Source: Corynebacterium mendelii
GTDB taxonomy: Bacteria > Actinomycetota > Actinomycetes > Mycobacteriales > Mycobacteriaceae
Assembly: GCF_017307055.1 (NCBI RefSeq)
Contig: NZ_JAFLEQ010000016.1
Location: 425,121-458,441 of the forward strand
DNA: 33,321 bases
Direction of reading: 5' to 3'
Made by a program: the position numbers and the translations under genes. Below, one piece after another: positions 1 through 8,202 of the stretch (positions are counted from its first letter, which is position 1; each line of letters starts with the position of its first letter). Below the pieces are notes generated by a model. It was not told the origin of the DNA, ran no database searches, and was given only the letters and a program-made list of their open reading frames with translations.

Positions 1-1427
1 CGGAGAAAATCCATTCCCGCGAAATCTCCTCCACCGAGGTCACCCGGGCGCATCTGGACCGGATCGCCGAGGTCGACGGTCAACTGCACGCCTTTTTGCA
101 CGTGGCCGAAGACCGGGCACTCGCTGCCGCGGAAGCAGTCGACAAGGCCCTTGACGCCGGCGAGAAACCGGCCTCCGCACTGGCCGGTGTGCCACTGGCA
201 CTGAAAGATGTGTTCACCACCACCGATATGCCGACCACCTGCGGGTCGAAAATGCTCGAAGGCTACCTCAGCCCCTATGATGCGACGGTCACCAAGCGGA
301 TCCGCCAAGCCGGTATCCCGATTCTGGGCAAAACCAACATGGACGAATTCGCCATGGGTTCTTCCACCGAGAACTCCGCTTACGGCCCGACGAAAAACCC
401 GTGGGACACCACCCGCACAGCCGGTGGTTCCGGCGGCGGATCCTCGGCGGCGATCGCCTCCGGCGAAGCCCCGATCGGTATCGGCACCGACACCGGTGGT
501 TCCATCCGCCAGCCGGCCGCGCTGACCGCCACCGTCGGTGTCAAACCCACCTACGGCACAGTCTCCCGCTACGGGCTGGTCGCCTGCGCCTCATCACTGG
601 ACCAGGGTGGACCCACCGCCCGCACGGTGCTTGACACCGCCCTGCTGCACCAGGTCATTGCCGGGCACGACAGCTATGATGCCACCAGCGTCGACAAGCC
701 GGTGCCTGATGTGGTGGCCGCAGCGAAAAAAGGTGCCGACGGCAACTTAAAGGGCGTGAGGGTCGGTGTGGTCAAACAATTCGACCGCGACGGCTACCAG
801 AAAGGTGTGCTCGACAACTTCCACGCCGCGGTGAAACAACTGACCGACCAGGGAGCCGAAGTCGTCGAGGTCGACTGCCCCCACTTCGATGACGCGCTGG
901 CCGCCTACTACCTGATTCTTCCCTGCGAAGTCTCAAGTAACCTGGCCCGTTTCGACGGTATGCGCTACGGTCTGCGCGACGGCGACGACGGACACCACTC
1001 GGCGGAAGAAGTCATGGCGATCTCCCGGGCCAAAGGCTTCGGGCCAGAGGTCAAACGCCGCATCATCCTCGGCACCTATGCGCTGTCGGTCGGCTACTAC
1101 GACGCCTACTACCTGCAGGCGCAAAGGGTGCGCACCCTGATCGCACAGGATTTCGCCGCAGCCTACGAAACCTGCGACGTGCTGGTCAGCCCCACCACCC
1201 CGACCACCGCGTTCAAACTGGGTGAAAAAGTCGACGATCCGCTGGCCATGTACAACTTCGACCTGTGCACCCTGCCGCTGAACCTGGCCGGTGTGTGCGG
1301 CATGTCGCTTCCCGCGGGCCTTGCCGAAGACACCAACCTTCCCGTCGGCCTGCAGATCATGGCCCCGGCGTTTGCCGACGACCGCCTGTACTCGGTCGGT
1401 GCGGCCTTCGAAGCCGGGCGAGGCTAG
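1..1427 (+). CDS. gatA: Glutamyl-tRNA(Gln) amidotransferase subunit A (5' truncated by window edge)
   Basis: Subunit A of GatCAB releases ammonia from glutamine for transamidation of mischarged Glu-tRNA(Gln) or Asp-tRNA(Asn) in the cytoplasm. The frame is open from base 3, reading [13 protein letters not shown], and its true start lies left of the window; about 20 residues are missing relative to the usual 490-500. The amidase signature is intact: the catalytic Lys is in LALKDVF (codon 204-206), the cis-Ser is in the [10 protein letters not shown] stretch, and the nucleophile Ser is in [12 protein letters not shown] (codon 501-503). The C-terminal [13 protein letters not shown] block is typical of GatA. 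A strong terminator follows. Its partner gatB lies 12 kb downstream, beyond several unrelated genes, so the two subunits are not in one operon here; gatC is presumably just upstream and outside the window. The identification is secure. Confidence 0.97.
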   Translation, partial: EKIHSREISSTEVTRAHLDRIAEVDGQLHAFLHVAEDRALAAAEAVDKALDAGEKPASALAGVPLALKDVFTTTDMPTTCGSKMLEGYLSPYDATVTKRIRQAGIPILGKTNMDEFAMGSSTENSAYGPTKNPWDTTRTAGGSGGGSSAAIASGEAPIGIGTDTGGSIRQPAALTATVGVKPTYGTVSRYGLVACASSLDQGGPTARTVLDTALLHQVIAGHDSYDATSVDKPVPDVVAAAKKGADGNLKGVRVGVVKQFDRDGYQKGVLDNFHAAVKQLTDQGAEVVEVDCPHFDDALAAYYLILPCEVSSNLARFDGMRYGLRDGDDGHHSAEEVMAISRAKGFGPEVKRRIILGTYALSVGYYDAYYLQAQRVRTLIAQDFAAAYETCDVLVSPTTPTTAFKLGEKVDDPLAMYNFDLCTLPLNLAGVCGMSLPAGLAEDTNLPVGLQIMAPAFADDRLYSVGAAFEAGRG

Positions 1428-1449
1428 CCCGGAAGATATCCGGACCCGA

Positions 1450-1525
1450 CAGCTCAAGCGCCGGGGCCGGCCCCTGGAAGTGGACACCACCACCACGGGG
1501 GCCTGCCCCGGCGTGAGCTGTTTTT
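1450..1525 (+). terminator. Rho-independent terminator after gatA
   Basis: The arms CAGCTCA-AG-CGCCGGGGC (from 1450) and GCCCCGGCGTGAGCTG (1505-1520) pair along their whole length apart from a two-base bulge, and are followed directly by TTTTT (1521-1525). The loop between them contains further GGCC/GGGGGCC complementarity. This ends the gatA transcript and separates it from the downstream triad. Confidence 0.8.
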
Positions 1526-2079
1526 ATGCGCCGGTTTGAGTGCCACCGGCATGCGGAACCGGCCGGAGCATGACCGACGTCCGGTACACAGGTGTTGTCT
1601 TATTTTTGGCGCCGGCGCGGGATGTGCGTCTGTGGCGGTGACTGTGCTTGCGCCGTCGGCACCAGCTGGTATGGTGATCCCTTTTTCTTTCCCCTTTTTG
1701 CCCCGTCCCCGGACAAAGCAAACCCGTTTAAGGTGATTCCCACGCAGCTCGCCGGAGCGGAGAAAAGCCGGAAAAGGGAAACTTCTGTGTGGCTGGCCTT
1801 GCCCTGAACTGGGGGAGAAGCGGATGGTGTTCATCAAGGGGCCGGGTTGGTTTGTTCCGCCCCGCTGCGCCTGCGGGAGCTTTCGAAAAGCCTGTGTGGC
1901 GGTATATTTTCTACTTTTGACCCGGTCTGCGGCGGGCTGAACGCCACACCGGGGGGAGATTGCTTCCTGCGGGATGGCGGCCAGCTGTTTACACGGCGCC
2001 GTGGATGCAGGCACACTGGATTCAACACCCGTGCAATTCCCTGCGCGGCGTGGCAGCTGCCATCAAGGAGAAAAAGATC
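1526..2079 (+). other. Intergenic region upstream of the VWA/PP2C/kinase triad
   Basis: I find no convincing gene in these 554 bases; the open frames lack start sites and family resemblance. The best promoter candidate is TATATT at 1903-1908 with TTTCGA at 1881-1886 as a weak -35 (16-base spacer). That would give a leader of roughly 165 bases before the start at 2080. Promoter assignment is by eye and tentative. Confidence 0.3.
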
Positions 2080-2808
2080 ATGTCCAACGATCCGAAGCTT
2101 TTGTGCATGCTTGTTTTGGATGTGTCCGAGTCCATGGGATGGGGGGAAAAGGGGAAACAGCCCATTGACCTGCTCAACAATGGTTTCGCCAAGTTCTGCG
2201 GAAACATGAGTGGCGACCCGAATTTGACGGATCTCGTCGAGGTGGGGGTGGTGACGTTTTCCACCAGAGCCACCCTCGTGCACAAACTGCAGCCTGTAGC
2301 GGGGATTCAACACAAGCCATTGCAGGCTAAAGGCATCACCAACTTCAGCGCGGGGATCCGTGCGGCCCTGGAAGAGGTGGCGCGCCGCAAAAAAGAGTTG
2401 AATGACCATGGTCGTGCGGTTCGCGGCCAGTGGATCGTCATTGTCTCTGACGGGGGACCCACCGATGGAGAGGGAAATATCGATGCCCTCTGCCCCCTGG
2501 CCAATGAAGCAGTGGAATTGGCCGTCGGAAATGAGAAAAAATCCGGCGGCCGAATCTACCCGGTGGCGGTCGGGAAAAAAGCGGACCGGGAATATCTTGC
2601 CCGTTTGAGCGTGAGAAACAAGGTCACCGACATCACACAATTTGATTTCGGTGCTCTGTTCGACCAACTGCTCTACACCATCACCCAAACCACGGTCTAC
2701 AACCACAATGCTCCCGAGATGCTGCAGCCCGAGACCCGCATCATTGGGCAGCGGGGCGGGTATGTCCCACTGGCCGGTTTCACTCAGGTTTCCCGGGGAG
2801 CACGGTAG
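2080..2808 (+). CDS. TerY-like von Willebrand factor A domain protein
   Basis: A 242-residue cytoplasmic protein that is essentially one VWA domain. The metal-ion-dependent adhesion site is complete: D14-x-S16-x-S18 in LVLDVSESM, T87 in GITNFSAG, and D124 in IVSDGGPTDG. The TDG element and overall length are typical of TerY, the VWA family associated with tellurite-resistance (Ter) and related stress systems. There is no signal peptide or membrane segment. The start is the ATG at 2080, preceded by AAGGAG; the frame is open further upstream but without a ribosome site. The stop abuts the ATG of the phosphatase at 2809, so the two are translationally coupled. With the phosphatase and kinase it forms a TerY-P type triad, in which the VWA protein is thought to act as a metal-dependent scaffold or phosphorylation target. 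That role is known only from comparative genomics. Confidence 0.88.
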   Translation: MSNDPKLLCMLVLDVSESMGWGEKGKQPIDLLNNGFAKFCGNMSGDPNLTDLVEVGVVTFSTRATLVHKLQPVAGIQHKPLQAKGITNFSAGIRAALEEVARRKKELNDHGRAVRGQWIVIVSDGGPTDGEGNIDALCPLANEAVELAVGNEKKSGGRIYPVAVGKKADREYLARLSVRNKVTDITQFDFGALFDQLLYTITQTTVYNHNAPEMLQPETRIIGQRGGYVPLAGFTQVSRGAR

Positions 2809-3624
2809 ATGAATCAGGACCCACCGGCAGGCTGGATCGGAGGATATGCCCAGATCACCGGTCTCAGGCACCGGCGTTCCGGCCATGGCTGTGATGATGC
2901 CGGACGATGCTGCGCCACCCCTGGTGGAGCTGTGTTCATGGTGATCGCCGACGGAGTCGGGTCGGCGGATTTGTCATCGACCGGATCTGCGCTGGCAGTT
3001 GAGGCTGCCTCGCGTTTTCTTGCCGGGGCATTGTGCACCCGGGAAAAGGAGCTGGCCGAGGATCCGCACCGGTTTGCCGCGGTGGCCCGGGCGGCTGTCC
3101 GGGAAACCTGCTGGGCAATCCGGGACTTTGCGGCATACGAGAACCTGGACCCTTCGCGCCTGTCGACAACTCTCGGGCTGGCGATGGTCTCCGGAAACTC
3201 GGGGGTTACAGCCCAGGTCGGTGACGGTTTGGTGGTCGGCAACTATGACACGGGGGACACTTCGGACGGGAGGTACGCATGGATCGACCCGGCGCCGGTC
3301 TACGACATACCCACCATGACAGATGCGCTTCCCGGCGCAGGTGAGGCCGCCATCAGAGTCACCGTGCTGGAAGGGCTTACAGAGATTTTTCTCTCAACCG
3401 ACGGTTTGCGGGGAAAGCTCACCCATCCGTCAACAGGCAGGGTGAATATCCCGCTTGTCACCCAGCTGTCCCGGGATTGTCGCGCACGCACAAGCGAGGA
3501 TTGGTTGCACAAACAACTTCAACAGTGGGCGGATCAACTCGGCGACGACACCACCCTGGCTATGGCAGTGAACCCGGACCCGTCGGGCTGGACAACCGGT
3601 AACAGAGGAGACCACCGTGGATGA
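2809..3624 (+). CDS. PP2C-family Ser/Thr protein phosphatase of the TerY-P triad
   Basis: A 271-residue phosphatase with the metal-binding motifs of the PP2C (PPM) fold: a D29-D30 pair in GHGCDDAG, D48-G49 in VIADGVGSAD, QVGDG at 136-140, STD at 206-208, and GDD at 255-257 near the C terminus. The N-terminal motif is a variant (RRSGHGCDD) of the usual RxxNED element, as is common in the bacterial PP2C_2 subgroup. No membrane segment is seen, so it acts in the cytoplasm. It starts directly after the VWA stop and overlaps the kinase start by eight bases, so the three genes are one operon. The expected role is to dephosphorylate targets of the neighbouring kinase, possibly the VWA protein. The substrate is not identifiable from sequence. 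Confidence 0.87.
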   Translation: MNQDPPAGWIGGYAQITGLRHRRSGHGCDDAGRCCATPGGAVFMVIADGVGSADLSSTGSALAVEAASRFLAGALCTREKELAEDPHRFAAVARAAVRETCWAIRDFAAYENLDPSRLSTTLGLAMVSGNSGVTAQVGDGLVVGNYDTGDTSDGRYAWIDPAPVYDIPTMTDALPGAGEAAIRVTVLEGLTEIFLSTDGLRGKLTHPSTGRVNIPLVTQLSRDCRARTSEDWLHKQLQQWADQLGDDTTLAMAVNPDPSGWTTGNRGDHRG

Positions 3625-6085
3625 CAATGACCAAAACGAGAGCTTCTCATTCACCCGGCGGGATGGAGCCGGCAAGCAAACCGCCATCATTCTGCAGGGG
3701 CAGGTGGGAGTTGGGGGAGAAGCGACGATCTACCGGGTCGTTGAACCCGACCGCCTCAATGAGGTCGCAAAAATTTTCCCTCCCGGGACCGACCCGGGCG
3801 GAAGACGTGAACGAAAACTCCGGGCCATGGTCGCCAATCGGCCTGAGGAACGCAAAATCCGTGGCCACAGCTATCTGGCATGGCCGAAGGCCGTGGTTGA
3901 AGACGGCGAAGAAAACTTCATGGGCGTGACCCTTCTCTACCATGATCCTGACTGGTGCCGATCTTTCACAGATTTCCTCGACCACGACAAAGACGCAATC
4001 AGTCGCCTCAAGGTCGCGGTGAATCTTATCGCAGCTGTTGAATTGGCGCAGCGCAACGGGCTGGTCATCGGTGATCTGACACCGGCAAATGTACTGGTAA
4101 GAAATGATTTTTCGGTTGTGTTTGTTGATCTTGACTCGGCGCAATGGGGAGACTACCGCTGTGGTGGTGTCACCGCTGATTTTGCCGCCCCGGAGAATCT
4201 GCCGGCCGCCTACACAGGTCCCTGTCCGGAGTTTCCGGACAAGTGGGATGACCCGAAAAACCGGTGGACCCCGGCCAGGGAAAGGGAGAAAAACAGTGAC
4301 TGGTATGTGATGGCGATCCTTTTGTTCATGCTTGTCACTGATGTGCGTCCCTTCGACTTCGGGGTGTGGACAGGCGCGGATGACAACTATCCATCGTCGC
4401 CGGATCGCCGCAGAAAGGGGCTGTGGGTCGGCGGGGACGCAACCGGATACACGTGGCCAAAAGACGAGCCGCAACTGCTTCGTGAGCGGGGAATCAAACA
4501 ACTGTTTGCTACCGCTTTTGCGGGGCTGCATGGGAATGGGGATGCGCCAAAACGTCCCGGTCCAAAGCAATGGTTCACCGTTTTGAGCCAGGTTGCGGAG
4601 AGCTATCAGGTGGAAGTCTCCGCCGAGATTCGTCAGCTTTTTGGTGTCGCCGCAGCGAAGCGGAACATTCATCCACAGACACATCAAGGAAATACCCGGA
4701 TATGGCGTGACCCCAGCGAGCTGTTGGATGAGACACTCGAGTCCATCCCGCCACGAACCGCCACCCCGGGCACCAAGCCCAGGCCAGCGGTGGGCCGGAA
4801 ACCAGCTTCTTCCACGGCTTTTCAGTCGGCTGGTGTCAAGGCGGGAAAACTGCCATGGGAGACATGGTTTTCCAAGCAACCCGGTTTTTTCCCGGACACC
4901 AGCCTCAAGGAAATGACCGCTATGGCCCTGGGTTTGTCCCTGGTGGCTGCAGCGGCCAGAGTTCCCACCGGTTTCGGTTCGTCCTTCGACTCGCTTGAGC
5001 GGCCGGGGGCCATCGGTTCACTTATTCCGGCTGAAACCGTGGCGTTTTTCTGCGGCATGGTGCCCATCATGCTGGCGGCCGTGGCACTGGTGTCGGCCCG
5101 GCGCACCTGGTCGCGCTACGGTCGGCCGGTGCTTGCCGTTGTGGCCGCCCTGGCCGGACTGATGTCGTTTTGGGCGGTTGATCCGGTCCGGTTTGTCGGG
5201 ATCAGTACCGGATCGGCCTCGATTTCCCGCTTCGTTGAGATGCAACTGGTCAACAACTGGCTGATTACTCCATATCTGGGGCACCCGGACTGGTATCCGC
5301 TGGCCTGTATAGCGCTGGGTGGGGGAGCGTTTGTTGTCGGTATGTACCTCGTTTTCGAGGGTTTCCTACAGGCCGGTTGCGGGGCCACGGTGTACGAAAG
5401 GATGGTTGTCGCTTTCAGTACAGTCACCGTTTTGATGGTGACGGCCGCACCACTTCTGGGACTGCTGCACGTGCGCTGGTTCATCAAAGAAGCCGAAGGA
5501 GTGTACTGGAAGGAGACATTGTCCGACCCACTGTCGGGCACTGTCAGAGAGATTTTTCATTCCGCGCCGCTGCCGGTGCAGTGGGTGCTCGGGCAATCGG
5601 CGAAATCTGCTTTTTATCTGCTTGCCGTGGTGTTGCTGATCCAGTGCCTGCGGGCCAAAGGCCAGCGGATGAAGAGTTTCCTGTGTGCCGTGGTCCTGCT
5701 GTGTTCCGGGTTTGTCTGTTGGGCTGAATGCTGGCCCAGAGTCAAGCACCGCCTGGAAGCGGCTGGACCGGCCCGGGTGGTCAACCCCGGTGACGTGTCA
5801 CCGGGCGAGTGGCTGCTGCTGGGCGGTGACACCGATACTAAGGTCGCCTGGCAGCTTTACCGCACGGTGCCGGTGGTTGATCCGGAAGCCGACAAGCCTG
5901 TCGGCGGTATTTCTCCCGTCCCGCTTGACCCGCCGGCCATTTTCCGGGGACCGGATTTTTTTAGGGACGTTGAAGGGGTTCCCGAGCACGCGGTCTACGG
6001 ATTCAATCTGGAACACAACCCCGATGATCCACTGGGGTTGTTGATCAGTGTCACGGAAACCCCGCCGGAGGTCGAAGACAACTAA
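3617..6085 (+). CDS. Protein kinase-like protein with C-terminal seven-TM region (TerY-P kinase)
   Basis: An 822-residue protein started by GTG at 3617, seven bases after AGAGGAG. Residues about 25-340 form a kinase-like domain: glycine loop GVGGEATIY (31-39), VAK Lys52, and a catalytic loop IGDLTPANVL with Asp153 and Asn158. The usual HRD is replaced by IGD, and the DFG is replaced by DLD (171-173) in the sequence VDLDSAQW. A low-complexity linker (about 365-410) leads to roughly seven hydrophobic segments (about 431-449, 471-493, 504-522, 561-583, 595-618, 661-678, 685-702). A polar tail of some 120 residues follows and may lie outside the membrane. The Lys/Asp/Asn residues suggest it may be active, though the altered motifs leave some doubt. 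The kinase half matches the helix-hairpin-helix/TerY-P kinase type; the membrane half suggests envelope sensing, which is inference. It is the last gene of the triad. Confidence 0.82.
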   Translation: MDDNDQNESFSFTRRDGAGKQTAIILQGQVGVGGEATIYRVVEPDRLNEVAKIFPPGTDPGGRRERKLRAMVANRPEERKIRGHSYLAWPKAVVEDGEENFMGVTLLYHDPDWCRSFTDFLDHDKDAISRLKVAVNLIAAVELAQRNGLVIGDLTPANVLVRNDFSVVFVDLDSAQWGDYRCGGVTADFAAPENLPAAYTGPCPEFPDKWDDPKNRWTPAREREKNSDWYVMAILLFMLVTDVRPFDFGVWTGADDNYPSSPDRRRKGLWVGGDATGYTWPKDEPQLLRERGIKQLFATAFAGLHGNGDAPKRPGPKQWFTVLSQVAESYQVEVSAEIRQLFGVAAAKRNIHPQTHQGNTRIWRDPSELLDETLESIPPRTATPGTKPRPAVGRKPASSTAFQSAGVKAGKLPWETWFSKQPGFFPDTSLKEMTAMALGLSLVAAAARVPTGFGSSFDSLERPGAIGSLIPAETVAFFCGMVPIMLAAVALVSARRTWSRYGRPVLAVVAALAGLMSFWAVDPVRFVGISTGSASISRFVEMQLVNNWLITPYLGHPDWYPLACIALGGGAFVVGMYLVFEGFLQAGCGATVYERMVVAFSTVTVLMVTAAPLLGLLHVRWFIKEAEGVYWKETLSDPLSGTVREIFHSAPLPVQWVLGQSAKSAFYLLAVVLLIQCLRAKGQRMKSFLCAVVLLCSGFVCWAECWPRVKHRLEAAGPARVVNPGDVSPGEWLLLGGDTDTKVAWQLYRTVPVVDPEADKPVGGISPVPLDPPAIFRGPDFFRDVEGVPEHAVYGFNLEHNPDDPLGLLISVTETPPEVEDN

Positions 6086-6335
6086 CCAGCGGTCCCGTCG
6101 CCGACAATGTCCAGGTTGCACGCTACAGACTGGCATACGGGGTTTTGCAGCAGGTGAGAGAGCATGCCGCACTGATACGACCGCGCCGGGTAACATCGTT
6201 GCACAGTGACAGGTGGGACCCACGGGGACATCACAACACCGGGCACAGGTGCGCCAGCAGCTGTGCCACCATGGTGCCCGCCGAGCGCCACGTGATCTGT
6301 GACCACACCCACGTTAACAAGGAAGACCTGGTTTC

Positions 6336-7466
6336 ATGACCCGTTTGACCCGTTCCACCGTTGTCCTGCTCACCGCAGGCCTGATTGCAGCCGGTTGCAC
6401 ATCCACTGCCGACGACAGCACCACCGGCAGCACCACCGCCAGCCCGGCTGACCACGCCACATCTGCCACGGCCGCGGACAGCGACGGGGCAGCGGTGACC
6501 GTCACCAACTGCGGGATTCCGGTGGAATTCGACAGCCACGGCAAACTGTTTGTCAACGAGGGCAATATCCTGGCCACGGTGCTCTCGGCCGGGGGAGCCG
6601 ATTCCATTGCCGCGGTCTCGTCGGTGCAGCGGGACATCCCTGTTCTGCAGGCGAAATACGGCGCCGCCACCATTGACCGGATGCCACAGGTCTCACCCGG
6701 GCATCCGTCGCTGGATCAGATCGTGGCCCAGCAGCCGGACATTTTCGTCGGCGGATGGAACTACGGGCTGTCAAAAGCCAATAAAATCACCCCGAAAACT
6801 CTCGATGACCGTGGGATTGCCACCTATATCCTCACCGAGACCTGCCGCTTGGATCCCTCATCCCCCCAGGGGATCATTGACCCGTTTGTCAGCGTGAAAC
6901 AGGACCTGGTCAACTGGGGCAGCATCCTGGGCGACAGCACTCAGGCGGAGGACACCATCGCCGATATCGATGAACGTCTGGCGGCACTGGACCGGGCGCC
7001 GAAACCGGACACACCACCGGTGGTGTTCGTCATCGATTCCGTCTCGGAGACAGTGTTTACCACCGGCAACTACGGTGCCCCCAACGCGATCATCGACAGG
7101 GCGGGAGCGGATAACGCCACCGGCGAAATCGAGGATTCCTGGGTGGCTGTCGGCTGGGAGAAAATCGCCGAGACCCGACCCGACGCCTTTATTTTCGTCG
7201 ACTACCCGGGCCAAAGCCTGGACGAGAAAATCGCCCAACTGGAATCCAACCCGTTGACCAGGGATTTACCGGCGGTGCAACACCACCGGTTCATTAATGT
7301 GCCCTATGCGATGATGACCACCGGGCCACTGGCTGTTGACGGTGCCGAATATGTCCGCCACGCGCTTCAGCAGCTCGACCTGGTCCCCGACTCGTCGGTC
7401 ACCCCGCAGCTGTCGCTTCCCGAGTCGGTTGCCGGCCGGGAATATCTCACCGGCGTATCCCGGTAA
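6336..7466 (+). CDS. ABC transporter substrate-binding lipoprotein, Fe-siderophore/heme (BtuF/FecB) type
   Basis: A 376-residue exported lipoprotein. The signal peptide ends in the lipobox LIAAGC with lipid-modified Cys21, followed by a Thr/Ser/Ala-rich linker. The rest is a periplasmic-binding-protein class III domain (PF01497 type): NEGNILATVLSAGGADSIAAV, VSPGHPSLDQIVAQQPDIFVGG, a long central helix region around the IADIDERLAAL segment, then WEKIAETRPDAFIFVDYPG. These are the usual landmarks of iron-siderophore, heme or cobalamin binders. The start is ATG 6336 with AAGGAAG ten bases upstream. No permease or ATPase gene accompanies it in the window, so it probably serves a transporter encoded elsewhere. 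I found no DtxR box in the 250 bases upstream. The ligand cannot be decided from sequence. Confidence 0.85.
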   Translation: MTRLTRSTVVLLTAGLIAAGCTSTADDSTTGSTTASPADHATSATAADSDGAAVTVTNCGIPVEFDSHGKLFVNEGNILATVLSAGGADSIAAVSSVQRDIPVLQAKYGAATIDRMPQVSPGHPSLDQIVAQQPDIFVGGWNYGLSKANKITPKTLDDRGIATYILTETCRLDPSSPQGIIDPFVSVKQDLVNWGSILGDSTQAEDTIADIDERLAALDRAPKPDTPPVVFVIDSVSETVFTTGNYGAPNAIIDRAGADNATGEIEDSWVAVGWEKIAETRPDAFIFVDYPGQSLDEKIAQLESNPLTRDLPAVQHHRFINVPYAMMTTGPLAVDGAEYVRHALQQLDLVPDSSVTPQLSLPESVAGREYLTGVSR

Positions 7467-7491
7467 AGCCCGGGCCGCAGCCGGTGGTGGT

Positions 7492-8100
7492 TTACCCGGC
7501 GGTGAAACCGGCCAGTCGCCTGTCCAGCCCGGCTTTGATTCCCGGCCACTGCTGGTCGGTGGCGGTGTAGACGTAAGAGTCATCAATCCGGCCGTTGCGC
7601 AGCCGGACAGTGTTTCTGATGATCCCGTCCAGGCTCAAGCCGAGTTTCTCGATCGCCCCGCGGCTGTGCCGGTTGGTCTTTTTGGTTCGTATTTCCACCG
7701 CTTTGCAGCCCGCCCGCTCAAAAGCGTGGGCCATCATGAGGTATTTCATCTCCGGGTTGATCGGCCCGCCCCACAGTGATTTGCGCAGCCAGGTGTAGCC
7801 GATGGACACCCGCGGCACCGTCGGGTCGATGGCGTAGAAAGCGGTGACCCCGCACGGGGTGGACGTTGCTGTGTCGATAATGGCGAAAGCCACCATTTCG
7901 CCGGTTGCCCCGCGGGCCAGTTTCTGCCGGATATCGGCGGCCATGTGCCGCGGATCCGGGGTTGAGGTCCACCACTGCCGGTAGAGTCCGCCATCATCGA
8001 CGGCCACGGCAAGAGCCGGTGCGTGACTGCGCGAGAGGGGCACAAGGTCGACGAATCGTCCGTTCAAGGTTAACTCCGGGTCAATGAGCGGGTTCGCCAT
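7492..8100 (-). CDS. GNAT-family N-acetyltransferase (RimJ/RimL-like)
   Basis: A 202-residue acetyltransferase of the RimJ/RimL (acetyltransf_3) type. It uses acetyl-CoA to acylate an amine, commonly a protein N terminus or a small-molecule amino group. Visible landmarks are LNGRFVDLVPLSRSHAPAL at the N terminus, VSIGYTWLRKSLWGGPINPEMKYLM in the core, and AGCKAVEIRTKKTNRHSRGAIEKLGL. The last is the conserved N-x-x-S-x-x-x-x-x-K-LG region near the CoA site. I chose ATG at 8100: a TAGACT -10 box (8114 down to 8109) ends eight bases before it, which fits leaderless initiation. A GTG at 8118 is an alternative but would lie upstream of that box. The gene converges on the binding lipoprotein gene with only 25 bases between their stop codons. 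The substrate is unknown. Confidence 0.85.
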   Translation of the reverse strand: MANPLIDPELTLNGRFVDLVPLSRSHAPALAVAVDDGGLYRQWWTSTPDPRHMAADIRQKLARGATGEMVAFAIIDTATSTPCGVTAFYAIDPTVPRVSIGYTWLRKSLWGGPINPEMKYLMMAHAFERAGCKAVEIRTKKTNRHSRGAIEKLGLSLDGIIRNTVRLRNGRIDDSYVYTATDQQWPGIKAGLDRRLAGFTAG

Positions 8101-8164
8101 ACCGGGCGAGTCTAGCACCGTCCGGCTTGCTGGCCGGGGCCGGAAACCGGCAAAATATTGGTTG

Positions 8165-8202
8165 TTGAATTGTTATCCGGGGCGGGTTGTAGGCTTTCAG
8201 GC
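8165..8202 (+). promoter_or_regulatory. Leaderless promoter of the MFS gene
   Basis: TTGAAT (8165-8170) and TAGGCT (8190-8195) are separated by 19 bases. The ATG at 8203 lies seven bases after the -10 box, where transcription should begin, and no Shine-Dalgarno site is present. The promoter is divergent from the acetyltransferase gene. Confidence 0.4.

Noticed and set aside
6086..6335. Possible cobalamin riboswitch or DtxR box before the binding lipoprotein gene
   Set aside because: GCCACGTGATC only loosely recalls a B12 box, the other conserved elements are missing, and no TTAGGnTAGnCTAA-like dyad is present.
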